In this document: positions 1 to 12,326 of the stretch, piece after piece | Position numbering within the stretch: position 1 is the stretch's first letter | Layout: each line of letters begins with the position of its first letter | DNA from: Cucumis sativus | Taxonomy: Eukaryota > Streptophyta > Magnoliopsida > Cucurbitales > Cucurbitaceae | NCBI RefSeq assembly: GCF_000004075.3 | Contig: NC_026656.2 | Span: 12,338,001 to 12,402,000, forward strand | DNA: 64,000 bases | Direction of reading: 5' to 3' | Translations under genes and position numbers: made by a program | Notes under the pieces: model-generated | Told to the model about the DNA's origin: nothing | The model's input: only the letters and a program-made list of their open reading frames with translations | The model's database searches: none

Positions 1-3000
1 AAAGATCCAGTGCATGCAATAACCAGTAGTATGAAGCACGACGTGTTTCAAACTCCAAGGTGCACAGCTGAGAGAAGACATAGGAAAAAAGAATGAATGG
101 AAATGACATTTGTGAGAGCCATAGTAAGAGATATATTAGGATTATCAGGATGAAAATAAGGGCATAAGGGTCATTAGCCAGAGGTGTCTTGGTTATAAAA
201 TAGTGTATTAGGTTCTGTAAAGGGTTCATATCATTTTGGTAGGAATTTCCATTGTGGGAATTTGGGAGAGAGTGGTCCTCTCAAAAGGCTTTGAAATTGT
301 AGTTTCTTCATTGATATTGCAATATTTTCAGCAAGTCTCTTTGGAAGAGGGCTGGCGTAGTGAAAGGGTGCCATCTTGTCAATTGGGATGAACTCTCGAC
401 TTTCATTCTTTGGGAGATTTGGGTGTGGAAAATCTCAGATCAAAGAATCTCTCCTTACGAAATGGATATACAGGTTTGAGAAAGAAAACAAAGGGGAAGA
501 GCAATTTTGGTGTGGAATCAACTAGACTTTGTCAGCACTTATAAAGGTTCAACCTTCAGATATATATTTCACGTAACACAAAGTAGCAAATGCACGAGCA
601 CCACCAGTTCGAGATGGTAGAAATCTCCCCACTAATATCTTTCAGAGTCACAACACAACCTCAAAAAGGCAAGCTAACTAACATAAATACATTGACCATA
701 AACCAACAGGTAAAACCCAAGAGATAGAGAAAGATACATTAAGAGTTTGGATGTAAATTCCCTGATCTACCCCTCCTAACATAATTCTCTTGAATATTCT
801 TGTGACCTTGTTTAGTTCATAATCTCTAATTGAAGTAGCCAACTTAAATTCTTTCATAACTACTCCACTTTCTTCATCAACTTAGTGGAAGGTTTTTATG
901 TCATTTGTCTCTTGTTGGGAAGGTGACACCTTGTACCTGTGCCACTGCCCGCTAGGTTAAGTTTTGGTTAAGTTTACAGTCCCTGGGTTAAGTTGAATGG
1001 GATGCTTATCATTTCTTATTTAGGAAAAAAATTGAAAGCGTATCAAGAAGGTAAACATACCGAATGTGTTATATTTTCAAGAGAATCCACAGTGCAGTGT
1101 GCATAATCATAACTTGGATAAATACACCACTTGTCTCCAGCATGTGGATGAGGAGTAAACTGGATGTGACAGTTGCAACATAGAGTATCAGTGTCTAGAG
1201 TTCAGATCTGCGTGTAAGCAAGCTAAGAACAGTCTCACCTTAATACGATATGCAATGAGGTCATACATATTAAAATTATCACTCTGCATGTCTTGCTTCA
1301 TCCTAAGAGTTGCCTTGCCTTCGTCAATCAGACCTTGCTTCATTTCTTCAAACAATTTCAATGACTCAGCTACAGGCCTATCCCTCCAGGGACTATTCAT
1401 CTTTTTCTCTCTATATTCTTTTATTTCGTCAGCAGTCTAAAACCAATAATTGAAAATGTACTTTAGTCAAACAGTCAAACAGTCAAACAGATTGATGTTA
1501 TCGTGGATCACAAAAACACTGACACAAATATAAAAGTTAACTGATCAACACTGATAATTATCATCATTGAGGCCTCACAAATGGTATCTAAAAAGGAAAC
1601 GAACACTCCACCAATCCAAATGCAACAAAAAAACGTTACACAGTTGACAAAATGACCTGGTGATCAACGTAAGCATGGCCCCTACGTATGAGTTCCACAG
1701 CTAATTCATACAGATCTTGGAAGTAATCACTAGCATATGTAATCTGGAAAGGAAACAAACGAAAACAAAATGATATCAATATAAAAACAGATAAAATACA
1801 TAATTGACCAAAGTGGACTTAAGTTACACCTTGAAAGGCTCCCATCCCATCCACCTGACAATTTCTTCTATATGATCAATATATTCCTTCTTCTCAGCTT
1901 CCGGATTTGTGTCATCATACCTACAAGCACATATTTTGGAACAGCAGCAAAAATAAAGTGGTCAAATATGTTGTTCAAACTACAATGTTGATAAGCAATG
2001 GTCAGAAATTGTTGAACACAAAAGATTTAAGGTAGAAGAATGAATCAATGATGGCTTAGTTACAAAGAAAAATGATAAACGAAGATTGTTAAACAATGCA
2101 AGAAAATAATTTTAACCTCAAATAACAGCCTCCACCTCGCTCTTTTGCAAGGCCAAAATCCACAAACATTGCCTGATTGATCATAATGATAATAACAAAC
2201 AGAGGAAAGTTTCTGGTGAAAGACTGAAGACAACAATCGATAAAAGATTAAAACAAAAAAAAGAATAGCCAATACTACCTTGGCATGACCAATATGCAGA
2301 TAACCATTTGGTTCAGGAGGAAAGCGAGTCAAAACTTTGCCCCCTGTTGCTTTTAGGTGCTTTTCAAGCAGCTCCTTGGTGTTGCAACATCTTAGTATAG
2401 TTCCATTACTGAAAAATACTTCAGTGTGAACCTTTTAATTTGCAAAGAAAACTAGTGTTAAAAACGGAAGCAGTTGACAGGAAATCCTTCGCGATTGTAT
2501 TTACTAATTCAGTTCATGCAAATCTCTTCAGAATGGAGAGATGAATTCAAAGAGAAGTGTATGTGAAATTATTTAGAAAAAGAAGAGACGCGATCCATTA
2601 TAGGAAACTAAGCATCTTTTAGCAAGTTATTTTACCTTATAATTATCCTCTGGCTGAGGGAATATTAAATACGGGTTAAGATCTTCCTCTGATGGAGGTT
2701 GTTCCGGTGAAACAATAGCAGCAGGTTTATCCTGCACGAGAGACGAGATTTAAAACAGAAAATAAAGTACAAAAGAACTAGTCATCACAAAAAGAGATCA
2801 GGAACTACACAGTACAGAAGAGGTGCTCACCTCTACTTTAGCAGGCTTCTCTTTTTTCTTTTTTGCTATTTTTTCATTATCTGCTGCAGTCCTTTCTCCA
2901 AGTAATTCAAACAATTTGGAGTCAATAAATTGCTGTCAGCATAAGGTAAACGGTTAGAGGAAAAACAACATTAGAGAAAACTAAAAAATAAATTTGAAAA

Positions 3001-5280
3001 AAAAAAAGATTAACTAAATGACCCAATCATATGAAATTCCAGAATAAACTACTAAAACGATGTTTTCATAATGTAAAAGCACCTTGACAATCTTTGGATC
3101 AGCCCAAGGATGCTTCTTCCGTACCTGCCCAAACAAGTCACCCACTACAACCAAAAGAAGTAGGTAAAAATAACTGACCTAACTTGAATAAATTTGTAAG
3201 TAAGAAGTATCTATATGTATGCAACGAAATGGAACTTTCTATCCTCAATAAAACAAATAGCATATGAATACCAACTGGCATGCAATCTGCATTTACACAC
3301 TGCTGCAGAGTGCAGAGACAACCCATAGAATCTACATGCAATTTTTCTCCTATAATGGATTTGTCATCCCCGACCCTTACTTTTTCAAGTTCCACCCCAT
3401 ACGTAAGTCTGCTTACTACTTACTAAGATAAATATTAAATAATTTCATGGAACACCTAGCCCACAAATTTGACGTTGAAAACTCAGGTGGGTATTCAATA
3501 TCCTAAGTAGCTACCAGAGCATAAATCTACAACAGCTCATATCTTTGAACATGGGGCTAACTTATGGTGGTTCGATTTTCATTTATGCCATTGTCACATG
3601 TCCACCTCTAAAGGAGCTAGATCTATGCCAGCATATGCCTTTTGATAAAAACATCAGACAATAAATAATAATAGAATAATAGAATAATTACATAAATGAT
3701 AAGAAAAGTGAAAAGGAATCCCTTAGTTACAAGTTACAACAAAGCAATGCCCATGCTTAAGTCCCTAGCACTCTCATCTTCTTCCCAGATTAGAAACTCA
3801 TTTCTTTAAAATATGCCTTTTGGTTGATTGTATTTATTTATGTTAAATTTATACATATCGAAAAAACATTTAAGAAAAATGACTTATCTGTATCTTAGTT
3901 TTTCATAAACTTCTATAGAAGCCATTCTGGATTTGTATAGAATGCACCCACCCAAAGAAAGATTATGGTGTAACAGCTTAACTGAATACATTATACATAT
4001 CTTCTAACAGAGGATTGAAAAACCAAATAATAATGAAAACTAATCTAAGAGGTCACAAAGTTCGAATCTCAACTACAAGAAAAGTACTAACCATTTGTTC
4101 GATAACGTTGCTCCAGAATTTCATTTTTATGTTCTTCAAAAACCTCAGTTACAGTCTGCTTAATTTCTTCAACAGAGACTTCTACACCTGCATGAGCATA
4201 TAATATAATCAAGGTATTAACTTATAGAATAGAACTACAAAGAGAAACCAATAATAAGTTCGCACTCCTACTAAAGTATCAAACCAAATGACAAGTAATA
4301 TTATCATACCAACACCACATGCATCTTCAAAGTCATTTAATTTAATATCTTCTTGGCCAGCAGCAGAAAAAAATGAAAATGCCGCTTCCAATTGAGCTGG
4401 CATCTTTACCTGCAAAGTAACACAAGATTTTAAAAGATCGTGCATTGTTGAATGATGACAATTATCCGGCAACCTAAACAAGAAGTTCAAGTAATGACAC
4501 AAAAAAATGTATTTCAAGGATGTTGGAGATGGTTGTTTCTTTAAGAAGCCTTCATCTGAAAACCTTATTTGAGGTAATATATTGCAGCAATATTGGTCGA
4601 TGAACAAGAGCATTTGTTGGATACTTTGTCGCAACCTGAATAGAAATGCAACACCATGCTATTAAATAATTCAGAGAAAATTATCTCCTTTAGAGGAGAA
4701 TAAGAAAATGAAACGGTGGACGCTTGTACATAAGTATGTAGACAAGTAATGTAACAATTGAACAAATTAAGTATTTCCAAGAAATGATTATCCAGCTGAG
4801 CATCCCCTCATTTGAACGAGGAAATGAAAACGTAAAAGCAGTGGGATAATCTTACAGTATATAAGAGATTTCCAACAGTCTTATTGCATCCATCGAGCAC
4901 ACCAGCCTGAAAATAAAGAATGAAGGGCGATGAAAGACAAACTTTCATTAATTTTTGCATCCTCAAAGCTTCATAGGACAAATCAGGATAACAAATAGCA
5001 GAATTGTTAAGTTAAAGAAAAACAATAAATCTGTCTCATCTAATGGTGACCACCACACATTACATATCAGCTTCTTTTCTTTCTTTCCTTTCCTTTCCTT
5101 GTTATTTCATTTTTTAATTGAGAGTGAGAAAAGTGAGAATACCTCGTGAATAACAGCATTGAGATTGGCAGTAACCTTGTTGTTGGCAACGGTGTTTCGT
5201 GCAGTGCGCTCATCCAATCCGATTCTCAGAAACTGCTCCAGTAACTTATCCTTGTCAACATTCTCATTCTTCGCTGTCAT
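1..5280 (-). CDS. Glutamine--tRNA ligase, cytosolic (N-terminal ~489 residues; runs off left edge)
   Basis: Class I aminoacyl-tRNA synthetase that charges tRNA(Gln) in the cytosol. Fifteen coding exons read in one frame on the minus strand: 5280-5143, 4906-4856, 4635-4564, 4409-4310, 4187-4092, 3144-3083, 2932-2831, 2731-2636, 2431-2279, 2172-2117, 1920-1830, 1743-1657, 1436-1239, 1159-1061 and 67-1. Residues 1 to about 225 form the eukaryote-specific N-terminal extension, followed by a Lys-rich linker ([10 protein letters not shown]). The catalytic domain opens with [17 protein letters not shown]; the HIGH ATP-binding motif is at about residues 285-288, followed by [15 protein letters not shown] and [19 protein letters not shown]. 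The last exon seen reads [16 protein letters not shown]. Plant enzymes have about 790 residues, so the KMSKS loop and anticodon-binding domains lie beyond position 1. The start is the first ATG before the conserved N-terminus. All junctions are GT-AG and keep phase. Confidence 0.96.
110..350 (+). mobile_element. LTR-like relic inside a GlnRS intron
   Basis: This lies in the 993-base intron between the last two GlnRS exons seen (68-1060), the longest intron near the left edge. It has an internal TATA-like TTATAAAATAG, a GGGAGAGAGTGGTCCTCTC block and an ATTGATATTGCAATATT stretch. The order of signals resembles a copia-type LTR and the better LTR candidate at 37118-37462. No terminal repeats or target duplication were found, so the class is tentative. 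Confidence 0.35.
366..530 (+). mobile_element. LINE reverse-transcriptase C-terminal relic in a GlnRS intron
   Basis: With two frameshifts the plus strand gives peptides such as [26 protein letters not shown] and [18 protein letters not shown]. They match the conserved region after the RT domain of plant L1-type LINEs (pattern V-W...GGLG-nl...N-aLl-KW-WRf-E...LW). It is antisense to GlnRS, which is on the minus strand. It is short, frameshifted and dead. It directly follows the LTR-like piece, so the intron is a composite of transposon debris. Confidence 0.6.
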
Positions 5281-5353
5281 TTCTGCTTGAGAGGGAGGTC
5301 AAGGGATTGGGAATGGAGTCTGGAAAAGGAAGGAGAATGGAGATACTGGAGAA

Positions 5354-5362
5354 AAACCCTAA
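5354..5362 (+). promoter_or_regulatory. Telo-box-like AAACCCTAA upstream of the GlnRS gene
   Basis: The sequence AAACCCTAA lies about 75 bases upstream of the GlnRS start codon. This motif is known from promoters and leaders of plant translation-related genes. Its role here is inferred from motif and position only. The rest of 5281-5579 is the 5' leader and proximal promoter and holds nothing else I recognise. Confidence 0.4.
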
Positions 5363-5579
5363 CAAAACCAAGTAGAATCAAAAGGAATCAGTGAGCAATG
5401 GAGTGGAAGATTATGCCGTTGGATTTCAGTTTTAGTAAAAGGTTTTGCTTTGACCTAGTGGATAGAAAATGGTAGTCCATGCAAGTAGCAAGATAAAATC
5501 ATATGCCTTTAAGCAGTCCTTTTTTAAAGAAAAAAAACATATATATTAAATTTAAATTTAAATTATAAATAAATAAGTT

Positions 5580-8500
5580 TCCTCAGACTAACTCCTTCGG
5601 GTTTGAGCAATGTCAACCCCGAACCAGTTTTACCCAAGGCCTGAACACTATCTACAGTGCTCAACATTCACCCCTTGATCATTTTTACCCAAGATGTAAT
5701 ATCCCCAAATTTACACACTAAACTAAGGAATATCACCAAAATTACCATAATCTAATACCAATTATGATGCTCCAAAAAAATGTTGGCAGTTTCACAGCAT
5801 AACAATGAAAATGATCCATTTATGCTATCACCTGATAGCAAATACCCAGAAGACCAAAAGTTCCCCCAATGACTATCAATACAATCTCAATCCACCTAGA
5901 TTCAACAGAGAAAACATTTCCAAAATCTGAAGGGAACTTCAAACAAAAACATCGGCAGAAAACCAACATTACCTAAAAATGAAGATTCAACTTTCGTCCT
6001 CTAAAACCACTACAAACCTCCAAACAAGTTTTAAAACTCTCAATATGAAAAATTTAAGATTAAAATGCCAGTCCTACACTCTAGCTCTAAATCAAGGGGA
6101 AAACAATAAGGAATTAAACAATAACAAGAAGTTCGCAATACATGGCTCAACTACCGAATAAAAGCCAACTGGATTAAACCCATCCAGAACAACTACAAAA
6201 GAATTAAAATTTAGTTATGGTTTTCCTCTTTTCATACCTCCACTCCAGCATCACTAGGACCATTAAATTAAACATCGCCTACAAAATCTGTTGGTGGATC
6301 AATACAAACCATTTGCCTACTAAGTTACTCACACCTGAAGAGCCATCGATCAACATACAAGGTGCCTAACAACCTATCACAATATTTAAAGTGTTCACTA
6401 AACATGGAAAATACAAAAAAAACCATAACATGTTAGCACATTAATCAACACATCATATGTATGCATTGCACACTCAATCTTCTTTTTTAAACAGAAAAAA
6501 GCCTCTTTATCATTCACTCTACCTCCAAATCCAATTCTCATTGAAACTTTATGAGACTAATACCTTCGAGACATGTTGATCCCTAACCCTACTCAAGATC
6601 TCATTGTTCTATACCTCAGTGTTCAACTCTTAGCCTCGTCTAAGCCCTTGAACTGTGACTATACTCAAGGTTTCAATGACTTGCAACATATTGCAGACCT
6701 CCTGAGACTAATTCCTTCCTGAAACATTGACCCCTTACAATACTTAAGATTAAGGGTGTTCAAAGGAACCACAAAAATCAGTCCAATTGAAATAAACCAA
6801 TCAAACAGATGTCTGTTGGTCGATTTAAGGGGAGAGTTGATCAGGGTCAATTTCTTGAAGCTCAAAATCGTCGGCCAACCAAAGTAACAATACTAAAAAA
6901 TTCGACTGATCGATCGTCCGTCACTTAAAAAACAAAAAAGCTAGCCTTTCACATTCTTGTTAATGAGGATAGTATTTAGAGAACCATGGGCACATGCATG
7001 GTTTTGACCATAACTTTCTCAAGACCACATACCATTTTCAAAAAAAATAAATGATGCCTTTCTCTCTCCACTCCCACAATTCCAAATTTCCATTCTCAGG
7101 TGTTCCCTTCTCTCTCTTCTTTCTTGTCTTCCCATCTCCCACTTCCTCCGACTAGTGCCAGCACCATGAATGAGTCTCTCTCCTTAATTTTAGTCTGCAT
7201 TTTTCTTTTTTCTTCTCCCTAAGTTTTTCCTTCATTACTTAATTTTTGGGAGATCTTCATTTCTTCTTGATTTTGAGTAGTTCAATCCTTTCTTTTTTTC
7301 TTTTTTTTCTTCTAAGTTATATAATTTCGATTTTTTATTTTTATCTTCATTTTTTCTCATGTTCTCTTATAGTCGTTTTGTTCATTAGAAGCACAAAACC
7401 AAACAAAAATGTCTACTCTCTCCACCTAAAGTCTTAAAAAAAAAGGATATTAAAAAAAATTAAGACAATCGACCCAACTTCGAAAACCAAACCGTCAATT
7501 TTCGGCACTAGTTTTCTACCAAATAACACCAATCAACCTATGTACAGTCCTACTCAGGATCCCAATGTTCTCTATAGTACTCAGCACTTCAACCCCTAAG
7601 CCCTCAAATTAAGCATTTACCCTCAACCATACTCAAGGTCTTGATGCTCTTTTATTTCCAATGGTGACTTCGATGTTCATCCAACTTTCCTTTAATTATA
7701 ACACATAACCCTTAGACCTTTGCTCACACAATCTCACCAAAATGCATGAATCCCATAGAATTACCTCTGAGTCCTCTATGTCAGACCCATAAACATAATA
7801 ACATGCTCACATCATAAGCACATGTCTAACCAAGTATTCTCAACACATTACATGTTCTATACCAAGATACATGAAACAACAGCACACGCCCAACATAAGC
7901 ATAGGATTAACCTGATCACAATTTCTCAACATGCTTATGAATCCAGAGCTACAATAGTGCAAAAATAATCATTTCTTAAACCATAACCAAATGTAGTATA
8001 CAGCAAGCACATAAAATGCCAAAAATATAACAAATAAGCACATCAAGTAAAACCCCACTCACTTGTTGTGCTTCTAAAACAATTCCAAGACTTCCTATAC
8101 AACGAGAATGTGATTTTAGATGCCAAACGTAGTTCGAAAATCTAATCATCAAACTACAGTGACACTCAAGGGAGAATTTCCTACCTTCAAAACGGACTTA
8201 AGACTTAATTCACTCAGAATTAGCTCCAAACTACAAAAGAGGCCCCAAGAGTTATACAATAATTTACAGTATTTATAATGTGTTCGAAAAAGTTCAAATA
8301 GGGATTTAACGCCTAACTCGTACATAAAACAAATTGGTCCTTGAAAGAGACAAATAAGTGTTCAAATGGGTTCGAACGAGTTTAAATGTTGCTGGAAAAT
8401 GGTTCGAATCAGGTTCGATATCAGTCCAATGTAACATATAAGTTTTAAAGGTTAGAAAGGTAAGTTAAGCACTCACTTAAAGGAGTTTAGAGTGCAACTA

Positions 8501-8960
8501 CCTACAGAATTTTACCAAAAAGATTCAAATGATTGCCGGTTGAAATTCAAGCAAGCCTAAACTGACAGCTTTGACGTCACTAGGGAGTAATAACGCTAAA
8601 TAGAGGTAAAATGGATTGGGTTGAAGCCAAAACTCACCAAAATCGCGTGGCTTTCTAAGAAGTGAGTCTTCGGTGCTGGTTTAGACTTTTGCTTGTCGTC
8701 GGAAGAGTCGCCGGAGACTGGAAATAGTCGCTTGCACGTCGTGGTAGCAGAGAGAGAACGCAGAAGACCGTGGGTTTTCCGCCTTTGTCGTGTTGTCGCC
8801 CCCGGAGGTGCTCGCGTCGTGGGCGCCGGCGTTGCCGTCCGTGGGTTTCGCCGGAGAATATAAATGAGGGTGGCGCGCTGCTGAATGAGGAAGAAATGGA
8901 GAGAGAAAAAAAATGTGAGTTAGGGTTTTATTTTTACTCAACTTTAGTGGAAAATTTCAC
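5580..8960 (-). mobile_element. Probable gypsy-type LTR / retroelement relic, interrupted by a hAT-like element
   Basis: No coding gene is visible here. Read on the minus strand, there is a GC-rich leader-like island at 8690-8890 (many CCGGCG/CGCCGG words in an AT-rich background). It is followed by about 1.5 kb of non-coding sequence and then a set of diverged repeats of a phrase like CATTGAGATCTTGAG...CACTGAGG (copies near 5590-5700, 6550-6670 and 7553-7650). This organisation resembles long LTRs of plant Ty3/gypsy elements. I see no gag or pol and no confirmed TG...CA ends, so it may be a solo or truncated LTR. Confidence 0.4.
6751..7552. mobile_element. hAT-like non-autonomous element nested in the LTR relic
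   Basis: The left end reads TAAGGGTGTTCAAAGG and the right end, in reverse complement, reads TAGGACTGTACATAGG. These are imperfect terminal inverted repeats of the hAT type. Flanking octamers CTTAAGAT (6743-6750) and CTCAGGAT (7553-7560) match at six of eight positions, as an aged 8-bp target duplication would. No transposase frame is present. The interior has a pyrimidine-rich tract at 7060-7330. Confidence 0.45.
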
Positions 8961-9431
8961 AAATTAACCGTACCAAATGTCATTTTTCCCTCTCTCTCCA
9001 ACGAAACCTTCAACAATAGTCCTTCGTGCATCGGTCACTAATATTCTATCAAAACATCTATTCTACCAACAATATTAAGTGACTTTAAGTTGTATCAACA
9101 ATAGAACAAGAAAAGTCGTTCTCAAATATTGAATTTCATTATCATTCTTTACTCTTTACATTCTTCTTCAATCGTTCTCTCTCAAAGTTTGAGGTGAATT
9201 CTTTTTATTTATCACTTTTCGTAATTGCTCATATCGATCTTCAAAACCAAACAAACGAATTTATAAGCTTTTGTGTTTGAAGTTTTCTTTTCTTATAACA
9301 TCACTAACTGTATAATAAAATTTACACAATCACTTAGATTTTCGTGCATATCGTTTACTTTAATCTAAAATTGTTTAATTAACTAAAACTATTATTGATC
9401 GCTTGGTGTAGGGTTGAAAGACCACATAATA
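8961..9431. other. Non-coding stretch upstream of the MULE relic
   Basis: AT-rich sequence with no supported gene. It may be the 5' flank of the decayed Mutator-like element that begins to read at about 9432, but no terminal inverted repeat was identified. Confidence 0.3.
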
Positions 9432-9975
9432 CCAATGCCCGTGCATCAAATATTTGTACGATTTGGCGGTGAATGGGACTAAAAACTATGTGGGGTAAGA
9501 CGAAAGAATTGAAGGTCAAGAATGATGTTACCTATGATCAACTTGTGACTACTCTGCACAAAAAAACTAAACATCAATTCGGATACATTTGATATATATA
9601 TCAAGTGTTGTTATAATCTAAATGTATCAGCTCCTCTAATGGATATAAGCAAAGATGAAGACCTCAACTTTTTTTAAAAAGGTAGTGAAGCATCCAAAAT
9701 ATTATTGTTTGTATCAAAAGAAAATGATAGGGTTGATACAAATTTTATGTACTAGCATGCAATGCAATTGATCGATTCAAACGTTCCATCATGATATTTC
9801 CTTTGTCTTTATTATACAATAACATTGCGCCGTGTAACTTGAATGACGATATGAATGAATCTTGGGGTGGTCACAATGGCCCACAGTTTGATGGAACTGA
9901 ATGTAGTCAACCACAAACATCTTCATATGAATATTATTCATGTCCCGACCCAACCATTCACATCCTACTAGTGGA
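9432..9975 (+). pseudogene. Decayed Mutator-like (MURA) transposase, N-terminal part
   Basis: The first peptide, VHQIFVRFGGEWD, is the opening of plant MULE transposases. In shifted frames KTKELKVKNDVTYDQLVTT, then DTFDIYIKCCYNLNVSA and then MDISKDEDLNFF follow in the order expected of the N-terminal domain. At least three frameshifts and several stops make it non-functional. The final open stretch (about 9791-9975, containing ESWGGHNGPQFDGTE and CPDPTIHILLV) runs straight into the CACTA element and resumes after it at 13850. The catalytic DDE region and SWIM zinc finger were not found. Confidence 0.7.
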
Positions 9976-10002
9976 CACTAGTACAAAAGTGGTCTACGAC
10001 GA

Positions 10003-10430
10003 CAGTTATTTACTGTCGCGAACAGATTTCGCGACAGTTATTTTCAGTCATAGAAGCGGGAGTCATGGAAAGGCCTTCGACGACAGTTTTTGAAAACTGT
10101 CGCAATAGGTTATTTTATGACATGAAATAAATGTCGTTAATCAACATTCAACGACATTCAATAACTGTCATAATTTATTTTATGACATTCAATAACTATC
10201 ATCATTTCTTTATTAACGACAGTTAAATAATTGTCACGAATTCTATTATCGTGACATGTATTAATTGTCATGAATATGTTTTTCGCGACAGTTTTTTTTT
10301 GTAAAAATGTCATTGTTTAGTTATTGACGACATTTTTTTCCAGTCAACGATTGTGCAATCGTGACAGTTTTTCGATAACATTAAATGTCATTGTTTTGCT
10401 AGTGACGACATTTTTTTCCAGTCAAATATA
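10003..10430. repeat. CACTA left subterminal repeats
   Basis: About ten copies of a GACAGTT / AACTGTC-like word occur in both orientations, several as head-to-head pairs such as CGACAGTTATTTACTGTCG and GACAGTTTTTGAAAACTGTC. Related GACATT...ATGTC versions also occur. In characterised CACTA elements such arrays bind the TNPA-type protein; that role is inferred here. Confidence 0.75.
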
Positions 10431-10664
10431 TTGCAACTCCACCATTACACGAACCATTAGAATGACAATAATGTAGCTGAGAATGACAAATTTGAAATTA
10501 TACAAGTTTCACACCAATGTACAAAAAAATAGCCAACACTTTAATATATATACACTATAATACGATTTATAATATTTGTACATCTTAATACAAGTTTCAA
10601 TAATCCACATGTACGAAATACTAGCCCTTAATCAAAAAATATTTTAAATAGCATTAGAATACAT

Positions 10665-10770
10665 CTAACAAGATTTTCTGCAGAAGCATAAACGACCAAC
10701 CGAGAATGTTCGTCTCTGGAAATGTTCTTTGAAAGAAAACTCATGAAGTTGTCGACTCCAGTTGAACCTA
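10665..10770 (-). other. Possible further captured exon of unknown origin
   Basis: Downstream of the BRX1 remnant on the same strand, a plausible acceptor (TTGTCTTTGTAG) precedes an open stretch reading STGVDNFMSFLSKNISRD and EHSRLVVYASAENLVR. It does not match the BRX1 C-terminus. I do not recognise it; it could be chance or a second captured fragment. Confidence 0.25.
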
Positions 10771-10990
10771 CAAAGACAACATGAATATAAGTATCCATAA
10801 CACATACGTACAGTCAATGAGTAACTAAATCAATGTCTCAACAAAATACAGAACACAAACAAGAACTTCAACACTTGATTCCATGAAATGAAAAGAAGCA
10901 CGTGAGGACTACATTAGGCAAACGATCATTAAATAATAGTGTGAAGAAGTGTAATCCCAAATGATCAAAAAGTTGGACAATCAATCTAAC

Positions 10991-12326
10991 CTGGTTTGGC
11001 GATACATAAAGTGGGTTCTCATACCAACAGTTGATGGAAAATTGAACATGTAAGTTTAAAGGATAACAATCAATTATATGGAAATGTATACAGTGAACTA
11101 GAAAAACAATGAAATCATTGACATAAGAAAGAAAAATAGCAAGATCCCCAACTAGGACTCCTAAAAACTATTCCCCAAAATCTGCTTAATCTCAAACTCT
11201 TCAAATCAATTAATTTTTTGCCATGCCAAATTCCTTTCCTAATGACGATTGTATGCCTCATATCTTAAGAACGACACTTCTGACATTTATCTATATATAC
11301 CTTAACGTACTTCACTAAAAACACGCATTGTTCCTCAAGTGGTGTTGCTAACGGAGTGATGGTTATAAATAAAGCATGATCATGGTTAGTATTAAATTCT
11401 GTAGCAAGTAGGAAATAAATAAAGCATACCTGGTAATTCCAGAACCAGATATGGTCATCAACAATAGAGAAAACAAATGGCATTAACTAAAAACTTCACA
11501 GATGGCCCACTAGGGCACTTTGCCATACATAGATAAAGATCTTTATGTTTTCTGCACTGGAATTAGAGAAAAAAATATCAATGAGTGGAAAAATATGATC
11601 GCAATGTACAAACATGATGAGAAGGCCATATAGGAAAGTAATATAATGAAAAGCAAAAGGATAGTTAAAACATCCTTATAAGTTATACACCACAAGAATA
11701 AAACCAAAATGTTATCATCCTATATCTAATTAAAAATAAAAATTAGAAAACATTGTACCTTAAAAATTCTAGATTACGACAATGCAATGAAAAGGTTCTA
11801 ACCTCAAAAAATAGGCTGGAAGAACAACCTTTGAGCTCAACCAGCTCATTCAGTGTTGCACCCTTGTTGGACCTCAACTCCACCTTGTTATCCTTCTTAC
11901 AATGTGGCAAAAGTGATACCATATTCAACATCAAATGCCAATACCTAATCAATCACAAGTTAAATTGCCAAAAATTCTAAAGGGAAGAAAAACTAAATAA
12001 ATAAAAACAAAAAACATTTGGTTACTGGGTGATAAGTTATACTGCAAACTACCTAACCATGTATAGACATAACAATATATTTTACAAAAAGCTACAACAA
12101 CTTGTTTCAACTATATTACATACCTAAAATTGATTCGACGGGAACACGTGATGAGAACCTTTTCTTTATTTCGAAAAACAGCATGATCAGAACCAACTTC
12201 ACTCTCTTTTGTCACTTTTTTGTCTTTCCAGCCCATGAGTGTCCGCTTAGGTCTCTCCGGAGCATCATCGTCCTTCTTAACTGATACCGTCGGCAAAGAC
12301 TCACTATGCTTCCTCTTCTTTGCCAT
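10991..12326 (-). pseudogene. BRX1: Captured, broken copy of ribosome biogenesis protein BRX1
   Basis: Minus-strand exons match plant BRX1, a Brix-domain factor for 60S subunit assembly. Exon A (12326-12124) encodes the start, PKRTLMGWKDKK and VFRNKEKVLITCSRRINF. Exon B (11944-11803) encodes YWHLMLNMVSLLPHCKKD and KGATLNELVELKGC. Exon C (11556-11430) encodes CRKHKDLYL and PSGPSVKFLVNA, then jumps with a frame change to FVFSIVDDHIWFWNYQ. A last piece (about 11026-10991) gives YENPLYVSPNQ. Exons A to C keep GT-AG sites and phase, so genomic DNA, not cDNA, was captured. Roughly 80 residues are missing inside exon C at about 11480, and the segment between NYQ and YENPL plus the C-terminus are absent. 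It lies entirely inside the CACTA element and cannot make BRX1. Confidence 0.85.

Noticed and set aside
4055..4075. GTTCGAATCTC resembling a tRNA/SINE B-box in a GlnRS intron
   Set aside because: No matching acceptor, D or anticodon arm at tRNA spacing and no SINE tail.
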